In this document: positions 37,022 to 46,021 of the stretch, piece by piece | How the letters are laid out: each line of letters begins with the position of its first letter | Position numbering within the stretch: the first letter of the stretch is position 1 | Source: CAVQCX01 sp963711095 | GTDB lineage: Bacteria > Pseudomonadota > Gammaproteobacteria > Chromatiales > Chromatiaceae | Length of the DNA: 64,000 bases | Direction: 5' to 3' | Assembly (NCBI GenBank): GCA_963711095.1 | Contig: CAVQCX010000033.1 | Span: 1 to 64,000, forward strand | Program-made: the position numbers and the translations under genes | The notes under the pieces: model-generated | The model's input: only the letters and a program-made list of their open reading frames with translations | Told to the model about the DNA's origin: nothing | Databases searched by the model: none

Positions 37022-37972
37022 CTACCCCAGCAAGCGGAACATGACCATGATCGTCACGCTGCTCGCCAAGCTGGTCGCGAACACCAGCTTGGAGGCGAGC
37101 TTGGCATCGCAGCCGTAGCTGCTCGCCAGAACCACCGTCAGTAAGGCCGAGGGCATTGCAGCCTCCAACACCAGAATCTGGATCTGGGTATCGCTCATGC
37201 TCAGCCCGACCGCGGGCAGCCAGACGATAACCGGCTTGAGTATCAGCTTGATCGTGATTACCAAGGCGGCGAGGCCGATCAAGGACCGGATCCCTTCGAA
37301 GTGCAGCAGCAACCCGACGGTCATCGCCACCACAAAGGTGTTGGCGGAGCCCAGAACGCCGATCGCCTGAAACAAGGGGCCGAGATAAGGGCCGTTCGTC
37401 GGTAGCCCTAGGACAGACCACAAGAGCCCCAGCACCACCGCAACAAAGATGGGCGAGCGGAAGAACTTCAGGGCCTCGATCATGCGGGCACCCGCGTCCA
37501 CCGCGCTGCTGCCGTAGTAGAGGGCGATCATGGTCCCCAGGGTGAACAGCGCCGGCCCGACACCGAGCTCGGAGATGATCACCGCCTCCGCGATCGCCTG
37601 GCTGTCGGGGCCATACACCTCAGTGACAAGTGCATAGCCCAGCAGCGACGAGCTGCCGAATCCCGCCACCAGCATCAAGGCACCTAGCTGTGGCGGCGCG
37701 AGAGCCAGCCGTCGCCCCGCCAGCCAGGCCAGAGCCAGTGACGCCACCTCCGCCCCCAGCATCAGCAGCGCCAGCACCGCATACTCCCAGTGCAGAATCG
37801 ACCGCGCCAAGGAGACGAAGATCAGCGCCGGCAGGGTCACGTGGGTCACCAGGGTGGCGAACAGTGGCCCCTGGGCTTCCTTGACGAGCCCGAGCCTGCG
37901 CAGCCCCATGGCCAGAAGGATCAGCCCCACGAGCACCACAACCGAGGTGAAGACGCGTGCTTGGATGTCCAT
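37022..37972 (-). CDS. AEC family transporter
   Basis: 316 residues with about ten transmembrane helices in two five-helix halves (VFTSVVVLVGLILLAMGLRR, LVTHVTLPALIFVSLARSI, then FFRSPIFVAVVLGLLWSVLG). The helix-breaking N/P motifs typical of auxin-efflux-carrier/malonate permeases are present (HVTLPALIF and ILVLEAAMPSALL). An inner-membrane secondary transporter for an organic anion; substrate unknown. The truncated hydrolase followed it in the same operon. Confidence 0.85.
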   Translation of the reverse strand: MDIQARVFTSVVVLVGLILLAMGLRRLGLVKEAQGPLFATLVTHVTLPALIFVSLARSILHWEYAVLALLMLGAEVASLALAWLAGRRLALAPPQLGALMLVAGFGSSSLLGYALVTEVYGPDSQAIAEAVIISELGVGPALFTLGTMIALYYGSSAVDAGARMIEALKFFRSPIFVAVVLGLLWSVLGLPTNGPYLGPLFQAIGVLGSANTFVVAMTVGLLLHFEGIRSLIGLAALVITIKLILKPVIVWLPAVGLSMSDTQIQILVLEAAMPSALLTVVLASSYGCDAKLASKLVFATSLASSVTIMVMFRLLG

Positions 37973-38031
37973 CGAACCCCTAGGGACTCTGAAGAGCTAG
38001 CGTCGAGTTGGTTACTTGGGGGCGGACCACG

Positions 38032-38755
38032 CTAACTCACTATTTCGATGACGTTTTCGTTCCACAAATACTCGTTTCCCGGCCTTAAACAGTCCATTTC
38101 GCGCCCAACATCGGCGTTGTAAGCCGTTTCGGGCGCCCGCAGCTCGTAGTGGTCGTCAGCATCTCTCACCTGGCGACGGCTCGCTCGGCGCTTCAGCTTC
38201 TCCAGCACGCCGCTAACGGACGCCTCGGCGCCGACCGCAACGCGCTCGGTCCCCTCCGGTCGTCGCGATCGATCAGCTCCGATGATACCTGCCTCTACCC
38301 ACTCCCAATGGCCGGCCCGAAGCTATGCCTCACCTCCAAGGCCACAGCACTCAATGAGCTTCTGACGATTGATCAAGCCGTATCGCAACGAAGGACTCCG
38401 GATCTCACCATGGCCACCGTGAGCCCACTCTGGCGGATGCTTGGCCACGCCGTTTCGGACAATGTTCAAGTCAATGTTCACGAGACAGCGCATCAGGTGT
38501 TCACCTGTCTCCACTGCCGTGGCGTGGTACCGATCCTCCCAGAATGCGCCTTTCCTATGTTTGCGAAGATTGAAATCCTTGGCTGTCTTACCCGCGACCA
38601 GTTGAAGACTCTTCGGAATGACGGCTGACTCTCCGTCCACCACCAGGAGATGAATGTGGTTGGAGGTGACCGTGTAGTTGACGATGTCCAACCCGTATCG
38701 ATGCGGTCCTTCTGTCCTTAGCTGCCCGTTTTTGGCCTCAAAATGGGCCTTCTAA
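38032..38755 (-). pseudogene. Y1 (HUH) transposase, frameshifted
   Basis: The N-terminal part is EAKNGQLRTEGPHRYGLDIV then YTVTSNHIHLLVVDG with the HIH metal motif. RKGAFWEDRYHATAVETGEH and LVNIDLNIVRNGVAKHPPEW follow. In another frame the C-terminal part continues VAVGAEASVSGVLEKLKRRA ... NEYLWNENVIEIVS to TAG 38032. The ATG-proximal end is missing. At least one frameshift near 38300. A third Y1 family, distinct from RAYT1/2. Confidence 0.7.
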
Positions 38756-38847
38756 GCAAGATTCTAAGCCTATTTTGAGACCTTTTGTTCGCTTTTTCAA
38801 TAAGATACCGTGGTCCGACCCCGTTCCGCCCGCCACTGTTGAGCTGC

Positions 38848-39417
38848 ATGGCCTATGTCGACCTCAATCCCATCCGGGCCGCTCTGGCCCAAACCCCCGA
38901 AGAGTCCGACTACACCTCTATCCAGCGGCGTCTCCAGGCGCTGCAGGCCGCCGACGTCGAGACCGGAGCTGCGACCGAGGTAGCCAGCTTACCGCCGACC
39001 ACCCAGCCACCCGAGCTGCTACCGTTTGTCGGCAACGAGCGCCAGCCCATGCCCAAGGGCCTCTTCCCCCTGCGCGACTACTCCGAGTTGGTCAACTGGA
39101 CGGGCCAGGCAGCGCGAGAAGACAAGCGGGGGGCGATCCCGGAAGGCCTGCCGCCGATCCTGCAACGGCTCGGTATCGGGCCGGCTGCCTGGATGCGCTT
39201 GGTTACGGAATTCCAGTCCAGCTTCTGCACCTGGATAGGACAGGCTGATCGCGTCCGCGAGACCTGCCAGTGTTTGGGCTATCAGCGCGCCCGCGGAATC
39301 GCCACTTGCCGTCAGCTTTTCCCCCCAAGTTTAGACCCGGACTACTCTCCCCAACACGCCCACAGCCGCCCGGGAAGCACCGCTCCCGAGGAGCGTCTTT
39401 GGCCGGTTACCGGCTAA
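38848..39417 (+). pseudogene. Y1-like transposase C-terminal fragment
   Basis: MAYVDLNPIRAALAQTPEES then YTSIQRRLQALQAADVETG and LVNWTGQAAREDKRGAIPEG. It lacks the HUH-containing N-terminus; the catalytic-Tyr region would have preceded AYVDLNPIRA. The last 100 residues match 27019-27324, and the two also share downstream sequence, so they are two copies of one element. Confidence 0.75.
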
Positions 39418-39659
39418 ATCGGGGGTTCTTCGCGGATTCCCGACTCTCGAAGCCATTCCCGCAGTCTTTGCGGCCGTCACAAAACGCAAAGAGACCGCTC
39501 TGTCCGGCTCGATGCCACCGCCTTTTGTATGATGGGTGTCCCCGTAATTTACCATTAAATGGAATCTGTACTTCCAGTTTAGACGGCCAAGGAAAGGAGA
39601 CGTATTGGTCGGAAATTTAGATTTAACTAGAAGCGAATATTATGACGTTTATGCCTGGG

Positions 39660-39938
39660 CTATAACTTCTTTTCGTTCTCCAGAGCCTTTTCTGCGATCT
39701 CCTCGTAGAGATGGATCACCTCGGAGCAAAACTTATGCCATTCCGGGTGTCGATCTATCAGTCGCTTACTCCGCTGGGCATCGAGCGTAACCTGGAACAT
39801 AAATTTTGAATCCGATTCACTAAGCACCCCGCCCTCATAGACCCTTTTCTTAAGCTCAAGCAATCGAGGAAGTCTCTGCTTCTCAAACCGCTCCATTAGC
39901 GCGTAAATGGTGCCAAGTTCATCCCGTGATTCTCCCAT
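39660..39938 (-). CDS. Small helical hypothetical protein
   Basis: 92 residues with GGGGGAGAGC before the ATG. Strongly charged and helical (LGTIYALMERFEKQRLPRLL, FMFQVTLDAQRSKRLIDRHP, VIHLYEEIAEKALENEKKL), probably a coiled-coil or helical bundle. No signal peptide. No family recognised. Less GC-rich than the surrounding element remnants. Confidence 0.6.
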   Translation of the reverse strand: MGESRDELGTIYALMERFEKQRLPRLLELKKRVYEGGVLSESDSKFMFQVTLDAQRSKRLIDRHPEWHKFCSEVIHLYEEIAEKALENEKKL

Positions 39939-40550
39939 GCTCTCCCCCGTAATCAGCGTCTCAAATACTCCGGTAGATTGCGACGGGTTATAGCTGCCTT
40001 AATTCCTCTGGCACATGGCATTGCATAACTGGTTCCCGCTGATGCACTACCTTATGCACTCCAGTGCCTTGTCGATTCAAGTATAGAGTATAGTAAACAT
40101 TCGCTAACTGCTTGCTGTCTCTCATGAGGGGAAGCTTGCGCCTTGCTCGGAAAGAAACAGTAGAGCTGGCCATACCGCTTGGCGGTGGGTAGATATAGTC
40201 GCTCAGCATCCCAAAGCCGGCACTCCTACCCGGAGGTGGCTGGAGCCTGGATATGACATGCCCATGTATGGGAGAGGGGAGAGCATAACCCACTCTGCTG
40301 GCATACAATCTGCACTGTTCGTTCTTTTCGCGGTGGTTGCGCTTGAATCCGGATATTTTCTATGGATATCTTTTAGCGCTATGTGCGCTGTCGAACAGAT
40401 AAAACGTAGCTGATGCGATTATTATGACGACAATGGGTATCGGTTGATTGCTGAATCAGCTAGTGGAATCTCCCTACGTTGATAATTGCAGGAGACCTGA
40501 AACCAGATCATCTGTATACATTTCATACAAATCAACTTGAGGTAGCAGAT
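39939..40550. other. AT-richer intergenic region
   Basis: A minus-strand frame (39988-40308) contains LANVYYTLYLNRQGTGVHKV but has a non-native N-terminus and no clear start; it may be a gene relic. The second operator-like sequence (40380-40399) lies here. The sulfur globule leader fills the rest. Confidence 0.4.
40380..40399. promoter_or_regulatory. DeoR/GlpR-like operator candidate 2
   Basis: TATGTGCGCTGTCGAACAGA pairs TGTGCG with CGAACA. With 9 more upstream bases (TTTTAGCGC) it is shared with 34285-34313. It lies about 150 bp upstream of the sulfur globule gene. Confidence 0.4.
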
Positions 40551-40976
40551 ATGAAACTGATCAAAACATTGTGTGCCACAGCCATTGCCGGCGCCATGGT
40601 GATTCCTTTCACGGCAGCTCAGGCCTGGGGTCCATGGGGCGGTGGTGGTCCCTGGAGTAATGGCTGGGGTAATGACAGCTCGGGTGAGGGCTGGGGTAGT
40701 GGCTCCGGTGATATGGACTTCAGCATGAGCGGTGGCGGCCATGGTAGTGGTTATGGGCGTGGTCATGGTTATGGTTATGGCTCTGGCTATGGCTATGGTG
40801 GCTATCCGGGTTATGGCTACGGTGGTTATCCCGGTTATGGTGGCTATGGTGGTGGTCCTGGCTATGGCTATGGTGGTCCTGGCTATGGCGGCTATCCAGG
40901 CGCCTATGGTGCTCCTGCTTATGCTCCCCCGGCAGCTGCACCTGCACAACCAGCCGCACCTGAAACTAGCAAGTAA
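40551..40976 (+). CDS. Sulfur globule protein (CV1/CV2-like)
   Basis: 141-residue precursor from ATG 40551, preceded by GAGGTAGCAGAT. Residues 1-25 are a Sec signal peptide (LIKTLCATAIAGAMVIPFTA, then AQA). The mature part is Gly/Tyr-rich: WGPWGGGGPW, MDFSMSGGGHGSGYGRGHGY, then tandem GYGGYPGYG units and a Pro/Ala tail. This matches the envelope proteins of periplasmic sulfur globules in purple sulfur bacteria, though longer than classical CV1/CV2. It would coat stored elemental sulfur during sulfide or thiosulfate oxidation. A strong terminator follows. It is the best lineage marker in the window. Confidence 0.85.
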   Translation: MKLIKTLCATAIAGAMVIPFTAAQAWGPWGGGGPWSNGWGNDSSGEGWGSGSGDMDFSMSGGGHGSGYGRGHGYGYGSGYGYGGYPGYGYGGYPGYGGYGGGPGYGYGGPGYGGYPGAYGAPAYAPPAAAPAQPAAPETSK

Positions 40977-40991
40977 CCCTGCCAGAAATCC

Positions 40992-41030
40992 AGACGAGCC
41001 CACACAGCGATGTGTGGGCTCGTCTTTAAT
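40992..41030 (+). terminator. Rho-independent terminator of the sulfur globule gene
   Basis: Fifteen-base arms (AGACGAGCCCACACA and its complement, 40992-41006 and 41011-41025) with loop GCGA, followed by TTAATTT. Confidence 0.9.
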
Positions 41031-41110
41031 TTAACTTATTAACTTGTTTTCATTATTAAGCCATCGAACAATTGGAACAATTGGGGTCAGATCAAAATTC
41101 CCTAGACTTT

Positions 41111-41326
41111 TCATCTGGCCCCAAAGGCCCCACCAAACACCCCAAATATCCGGCGCCGGCCCGGCCCGCTGCGTTGATAACGCCGAGCGGCGGCACGCCC
41201 CGACACACGCCGGGCCGGTTGCGAGCACTGCGTGCCGCAATAGATATTGCCCCGCTCACAGTGGCGGCAGATCACCACATGACAGTGACCACGAGCACAG
41301 TTGAACAATCGCACGCTGTTCTCCAT
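41111..41326 (-). pseudogene. Cys-rich element-associated protein, truncated
   Basis: 71 residues: MENSVRLFNCARGHCHVVIC then RHCERGNIYCGTQCSQPARR, a zinc-ribbon-like set of six cysteines plus histidines. Intact relatives accompany insertion elements and have a longer basic tail; here the tail diverges after RRYQRSGPGRRR. A 12-bp inverted repeat (GGTGCGGCAGCG at 41409 and its complement at 41443) lies upstream. Confidence 0.5.
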
Positions 41327-41408
41327 CGGCCTCTCCTGCCGATGAGAACTGGGTTGAAAGGCCCAAGAGAGCGATACTGATCTCGGGCCGTGCCACGCAC
41401 GGGCTGGG

Positions 41409-41454
41409 GGTGCGGCAGCGCAATGGACTTGCCGGTTAAGGCCGCTGCCGCACC
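41409..41454. repeat. 12-bp inverted repeat, 22-nt loop
   Basis: GGTGCGGCAGCG (41409-41420) pairs perfectly with CGCTGCCGCACC (41443-41454). Upstream of the Cys-rich fragment; possibly an element end. Confidence 0.5.
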
Positions 41455-41605
41455 TGTCTCAACGGCCCGCACGATTTAGAGCATTCGCTCCGGATTGTCA
41501 CCTGTCCGGGACCGACTCGCCTCCTCCCGAATCACCCTTACCTTTAGGAACCCCGTCACTGGGTCTTGTTCACCACCCTCGATGGCTATGGAATCCGTAA
41601 TTCAC

Positions 41606-41823
41606 CAACTATGCGCGGGTCTTGACCACCGTCTACCGCCGCAGTGGCACTCTCTGGGAAGGCCGGTTCCGCTCTTGTTTAACCTACGAGGCGCACTACG
41701 TCCTGGGGTGCCATCGCTACGTCGAGCTCAACCCGGTCCGCGCCCGCGTAGTCGACCACCCCGCCGATTACCCCTGGTCGAGCTACCGCGCTAATGCTCA
41801 GGGCGAGCCTTCTACGCTCCTGA
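41606..41823 (+). pseudogene. RAYT2 C-terminal-half fragment
   Basis: VYRRSGTLWEGRFRSCLTYE ... YVELNPVRARVVDHPADYPW then SSYRANAQGE. Matches the middle of the RAYT2 pseudogene at 33300-33480, including the catalytic-Tyr segment, but lacks both ends. Confidence 0.75.
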
Positions 41824-41863
41824 TGGGTGTGGTTTCCATTCTGAACATTTCTGCCGGTTTCTG

Positions 41864-42189
41864 ATAGAACAAAGTGCGAATCCAGGTCTTGCAGAGGAGA
41901 TATGGCATGGCCAAGATCGTGATCGGAGGGCTGCGCTACAATCGAGTCGGGCGTTGCGAGGCGCCGTATCACACCATGGCCGGCTCCGTATCGGTCGCAC
42001 ATTCCTTGTACCGCCAGGCGGGTACGCGTGGAGGGCAGCCAGAAGCCAAGGTGGTCGATCCTGTGAGCTTGCGAGCGGGCGCGTGGTTGGGGATGGTTGG
42101 GGATGGTTGGCTTCCTCACACGGCGCGCGTGATGAGCCACGAGGTGCAAAAAGGAACCTCACGGGAGGCCGAAGCGACGGCGCTTGAGT
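41864..42189. other. No gene seen
   Basis: Open frames on both strands are unconvincing. A G-rich short repeat (unit GGTTGGGGAT, two and a half copies, about 42085-42110) is present. Confidence 0.3.
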
Positions 42190-42360
42190 ACGGTCTGCAC
42201 GAACGGGATGAAGCCGGGGTGGCCGTCAGGATCGGCCTCCCGGTAGGCCTCGGTGAGCCGGCGCCCGACGATGCGGCAGAGCTCACCCAAGCGGTGGCGC
42301 TTATGGAAGTGGGAGAGCGACCGTTGATGCAGTGTCCGGTCCGGCGATAGCGGCGTACTG
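42190..42360 (-). pseudogene. IS91-like transposase internal fragment
   Basis: SLSHFHKRHRLGELCRIVGR then LTEAYREADPDGHPGFIPFV and QT, resembling the region before the FGDL..NPH motif of IS91-type Y2 transposases. It breaks off at QT. Confidence 0.4.
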
Positions 42361-42970
42361 AATTGATGAGCAGACTCTACGAAAGACGCTGCGGCACGAG
42401 CTTCTCGGTTGCCGCCATGCCGGGCGCCGCCATAGGCACGCCTGTTCGATTGACAGGCGAGTAGACACAGGACGAACGTCTCTGGCCGCGATATCGACGG
42501 GCGCGGTAGGGAAGCGGTCGGCCAGTCGGTCAGCCTGAGTCGCAAAACCGTGTCGCCTGCAGGCGAGCTCCTGATTCACCAGGTGGAGCTCCGGCCGACA
42601 TGGCGTCGTAGGGCGGGTTGACGGCCGCCCGACGACCTAGGGATCCTCTAAGAATATGGAAAAAGGGCGTTTATGCTACCTATACTCGCAGCACGTGCGC
42701 TGGTTCAAGCGTAGTATGGACTTCGGGCCGCCCGAAGGACTGCGACACGTTCTCGACCAGCGTTAGCGTTCGGTGAATACCGCCGGGTGCTGAGGCGCAA
42801 CGGCAACTCTGCTCGCAGATCGTGCCACGCGGCGCGAAAACCTGCCGCGTTATCGAATTGGTCCCACGCATCTTCCGACGTTCGTTGGGCAGCGCACAGA
42901 CAGTCGAATGGCGGCATGCTTGAATGTTGCTGTGTCCGTCATCCGGGCGGGCAAGGCAAAGGAGCAATCC
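42361..42970. other. No gene seen
   Basis: Mosaic of short frames without recognisable domains. AAAGGAG at about 42958-42964 serves the small peptide that follows. Confidence 0.3.
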
Positions 42971-43033
42971 ATGTATATAGGCGGCGGCGCACTCTTACTC
43001 ATCATCATCGTGTTGCTTGTTTTCGTGTTATGA
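42971..43033 (+). CDS. 20-residue single-helix membrane peptide
   Basis: MYIGGGALLLIIIVLLVFVL followed by TGA. AAAGGAG stands at ideal spacing before the ATG and a terminator-like hairpin (43040-43067) follows the stop, so the frame is a complete expression unit in miniature. It is one hydrophobic helix with a GGG turn. Similar very short MYIGGG-type peptides occur in proteobacteria to my knowledge, but their function is not established; candidates are a membrane stress peptide or a type I toxin-like peptide. Confidence 0.55.
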   Translation: MYIGGGALLLIIIVLLVFVL

Positions 43034-43039
43034 GTCTTC

Positions 43040-43067
43040 GTGCCGCGTCTTGAAAGGATCGCGGCAC
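43040..43067 (+). terminator. Hairpin after small peptide gene
   Basis: GTGCCGCG (43040-43047) pairs with CGCGGCAC (43060-43067), 12-nt loop. No strong U-tract follows; REP2-like GGGACAATAGGGGACGGGAC comes next. Confidence 0.5.
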
Positions 43068-43456
43068 GGGACAATAGGGGACGGGACAATAGGTGACAGA
43101 CCCTGAGGTTTCCCCGCATTTTCACGCTGGCTGGCCGGCTGCATTCGCGGCCTGCCGTCGCAGTACCGTGATTGCGCTATTCACGTCACCCCGCCAGCGC
43201 GTTTGGAATGCCCTGTCCAACCAATGAGGGATAGGAATTTGCTTTCAGCCGCTGAAGGCGGAGCGAGAGCGAGCGCCCCCGAAACGGCGCCTCGCGCCTG
43301 TCTGCCGTGACCTTTGCCGCACGAAACCATCCCCTGTCCCCCTTGACGACACCGCCGACGGCCCCGCTTGGCCCCGCCGGACGGCTTTGTGCGCGATGTC
43401 CTTGACCTCCGCCCGATTTTAGTCCGACAGCGGCCCACGTCAACGCTTGGGAACAT
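43068..43456. other. REP2-like sequence and probable IS91 end
   Basis: Diverged REP2 repeats occupy 43070-43105. AGGAATTTGCTTTCAGCCGC (43233-43252) recurs exactly, inverted, at 55583-55602; since it lies downstream of the IS91 C-terminal fragment it may belong to the element end. No gene. Confidence 0.4.
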
Positions 43457-43891
43457 TCAGGCGATGGCGGGCAGGGGCTCGTAGGTCAAGGGAATCTGGC
43501 CGTTGACCGGCCAGTCGTCGTTTCCGGGCGGGGCTTGGCTGGGTGGGCGCGGGGCCCAGAGCCCCAGGTGGCGCAGGATGCGCTCGATCACCAGCGGCTC
43601 CTCGATCACCGACAGGAAGCTCATCTCCCCACCGCAGTGGGGACAGACCAGCGGGTCGGCCTCGTACACTTTCTTGATCAGGCGGGCCCAGGCGGTCCGG
43701 GCGGCGCGCGAGGCCTCGGGGTCGACCTGCTCGGGCGTCCCTTCGGGCAGCGGCGGCGTCTCAGCGTCCGTCATCTCGGCCTTGCGCGTGCCTCGGTCCC
43801 GGTTGCTGTACCAGCCGTAGTAGCGCACCAGATGCTCGCCCCGGTCGGGCACATGCTGCAGCAACATCTCCAGCCACTTGGCCCCGGGCAT
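43457..43891 (-). pseudogene. IS91-family transposase C-terminal fragment
   Basis: 144 residues: LLQHVPDRGEHLVRYYGWYS then NRDRG, the segment with the paired tyrosines region of Y2 transposases, followed by the zinc-ribbon-like YEADPLVCPHCGGEMSFLSV and VIERILRHLGLW. The N-terminal two thirds are missing; an IS110 fragment abuts directly. Confidence 0.75.
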
Positions 43892-43913
43892 GATCTCGGA
43901 ATTGTGTTAACTC

Positions 43914-44403
43914 TGCGTCTTGTAGTGCAAACCATTGCGGCGCAGCAGCGCCTGCATGTGCTTGCGTAGATCCGTTTGCTGCTGCAACAGATTCTGGCGC
44001 GAACGCATCAGGTCGCGATCTTGCTCCAGCTCCCGTACCGGTATGCTGACACAAGTCAGCAGACCATTGGCGTAGAATTGCGCCAGTTGTGTCGCATCAA
44101 TGCGATCGGTCTTGACTTGTTTGCCGCGGGGAAGAGGGAATGCTCGTCGGGGCAACGACATCACAGTGATAGCCATTTTCCGTTAAATCCCTTTGCAAAG
44201 TATAGCCAATATAGGACGCTTCATAACACAATCTGAGCGTGCATCCCGGAAAATACTGGCTTAGTTTCTCAAGCTGGCCGAGCAGTCCCTTCAGTGTCGG
44301 CCGACATTTGAAATCAATGACTTCACCGGTTTCTTTCCAGAGCCGATCCGTGGTAGTGCGTATCATCGACATCAAGACCCACATGGACTATATTCGTGTT
44401 CAT
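43914..44403 (-). pseudogene. IS110-family transposase N-terminal fragment, frameshifted
   Basis: ATG 44403 reads MNTNIVHVGLDVDDTHYHGS (the RuvC-like first Asp). A shift near 44335 leads to TGEVIDFKCRPTLKGLLGQL and LRLCYEASYIGYTLQRDL. A second near 44130 leads to GKQVKTDRIDATQLAQFYAN (the DEDD-site Asp). It stops after LLRRNGLHYKTQS at the IS91 fragment. At least two frameshifts plus truncation. Confidence 0.8.
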
Positions 44404-44545
44404 AGTCGCTTCTCCTTCAATCATTCGTGCTCGTTCGATAGTAGCACTTTGAGGTATCCATCTTTGATGGCAGCCCTCGGTTTAGATTTAGATTAGGATG
44501 GGGCGTCTATATCTTCTATACCTAATCCACTGAAATGAATTTGTC

Positions 44546-45580
44546 ATGACAAAGAAAATGCAAGCTGCAGTCGTCGAACAGTTCGGAAAGCCTTTGGTAC
44601 TTCGCGAATGGGATATCCCTACGGTGGGCCCCGGTCAGATTCTGGTCAAGACAGAAGCCTGCGGCGTCTGTCACACCGATCTGCACGCCGCGCGCGGCGA
44701 CTGGCCAGTTAAACCCACACCGCCCTTCATTCCCGGCCATGAGGGCATTGGCCGCGTGGTTGCCGTTGGCGCAGGCGTGACGGTGGTGAAAGAAGGCGAC
44801 ATGGTCGGCGTGCCGTGGCTCTACTCGGCCTGCGGTCATTGCGAACATTGCCTGGCGGCCTGGGAGACGGTTTGCGCCGAAGCGCAGTTTGGTGGTTATA
44901 CCAAGAACGGCGGCTTTGCCGAATACATCCTGGCCGACCCGAATTACGTCGCCCATATCCCTGCCGGGCTGGCGCCCCGTGACGCGGCACCGCTCATCTG
45001 CGCCGGCATCACCACCTACAAAGGCATCAAGGAAACCCAAGCCAGGCCCGGCCAATGGATCGCCATATCCGGCATCGGCGGCCTGGGTCATTTGGCAGTT
45101 CAGTACGCGAAAGCCATGGGGCTGCATGTGGTCGCCGTGGACATCGACGACGGCAAACTCGCCCACGCGACGAAACTGGGCGCCGATGCCGTGGTCAATG
45201 CCAAGAACGGCGATCCGGCGGCCGCGGTTGTCAAAGCCACGGACGGCGGCGCTCACGGTGTCCTGATCACGGCCCCTTCCCTGATCGCATTCAAACAGGG
45301 TGTCGGCATGGCCCGCAAGCGCGGGACTTGCGTCCTGATCGGATTGCCGCCCGGCGAATTTCCGACCCCGCTCTTTGATGTTGTGGCCAACTGCATCACC
45401 ATTCGCGGTTCTTTTGTCGGTACCCGCCTGGACATGGCGGAAGCATTGGCATTTGCCGCCGAGGGTAAGGTCAAGGCGGACATCGAGTTGCAGCCGCTGT
45501 CGGCCATCAATAAAATCTTCGAACGGCTCGAGCACGGCGATGTGCCCTCGCGCGTCGTTCTCGATTTCTCCGGCAGTTGA
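44546..45580 (+). CDS. adhP: Zinc-dependent alcohol dehydrogenase (AdhP type)
   Basis: 344 residues, standard length. Catalytic zinc ligands occur in ACGVCHTDLHAA and GHEGIG; structural zinc cysteines in CGHCEHCLAAWETVC. NAD-binding is by AISGIGGLGHLAVQYAKAMG, with the adenosine-ribose Asp in VVAVDID, indicating NAD preference. It interconverts primary alcohols and aldehydes in the cytoplasm. The start MTKKMQAAVVEQFGKPL is typical. A truncated nnr gene follows at 28 bp, so the two probably formed an operon. Confidence 0.92.
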   Translation: MTKKMQAAVVEQFGKPLVLREWDIPTVGPGQILVKTEACGVCHTDLHAARGDWPVKPTPPFIPGHEGIGRVVAVGAGVTVVKEGDMVGVPWLYSACGHCEHCLAAWETVCAEAQFGGYTKNGGFAEYILADPNYVAHIPAGLAPRDAAPLICAGITTYKGIKETQARPGQWIAISGIGGLGHLAVQYAKAMGLHVVAVDIDDGKLAHATKLGADAVVNAKNGDPAAAVVKATDGGAHGVLITAPSLIAFKQGVGMARKRGTCVLIGLPPGEFPTPLFDVVANCITIRGSFVGTRLDMAEALAFAAEGKVKADIELQPLSAINKIFERLEHGDVPSRVVLDFSGS

Positions 45581-45607
45581 AACGAACAGCAAGAATTCTG
45601 GAGATCA

Positions 45608-45877
45608 TTGGATAAAGGCATTGGCACAACGCTGAATCTGCGAACGGCCCTGCTCGACGTCCGCCGGATGGGCAAGGCCGACCGCCTCACGATGGCTGCC
45701 GGTACACCTGCGACTGACTTGATGGAGAACGCCGGCAATGCTGTTGCCCGCGAATCGCTCAGCGTTGGTCGCTGCGTCCCGTCATCGTGCTGTGCGGACC
45801 AGGCAACAATGGCGGCGACGGCTTCGTTGTTGCCCGCCTGCTTCACGAAGCTGGCTGGCCTGTCCGCGAGAAGACCG
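45608..45877 (+). pseudogene. NAD(P)HX epimerase (YjeF N-domain) remnant
   Basis: Starts at TTG 45608 with RTALLDVRRMGKADRLTMAA then DLMENAGNAVARE, the YjeF N-terminal signature. A frameshift near 45768 moves to LRPVIVLCGPGNNGGDGFVV then ARLLHEAGWPVRE, where the gene is cut by REP1b (45877). The intact enzyme (Nnr) repairs hydrated NAD(P)H; both the rest of the epimerase and the dehydratase domain are lost. Confidence 0.75.
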
Positions 45878-45987
45878 GGGTCAGTTCTCGAGGAGAAGAC
45901 GGGGGTCAGTTCTCGTTTTATAGCATGCTACGATACGATAACTGACCACGCCATTCCGGGACACTACAATGCGAGAATTGACCCCTT
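45877..45987. repeat. REP1b cluster
   Basis: Three copies: GGGGTCAGTTCTCG at 45877, again at 45902 with an inverted partner ending TAACTGACC near 45947 (hairpin), and an inverted copy GCGAGAATTGACCCC ending at 45985. Confidence 0.65.
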
Positions 45988-46021
45988 CGTTTCGCGACTC
46001 AGGCCTGGGCGAGGCGATCGA

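Noticed and set aside
39988..40308. A 106-codon minus-strand frame
   Set aside because: Part looks protein-like, but the start is poor and no family is recognisable; left as a possible relic in the intergenic entry.
41409..41454. Inverted repeat considered as an integron attC site
   Set aside because: No conserved R' (GTTRRRY) or R'' core sites and no integrase or cassette array.
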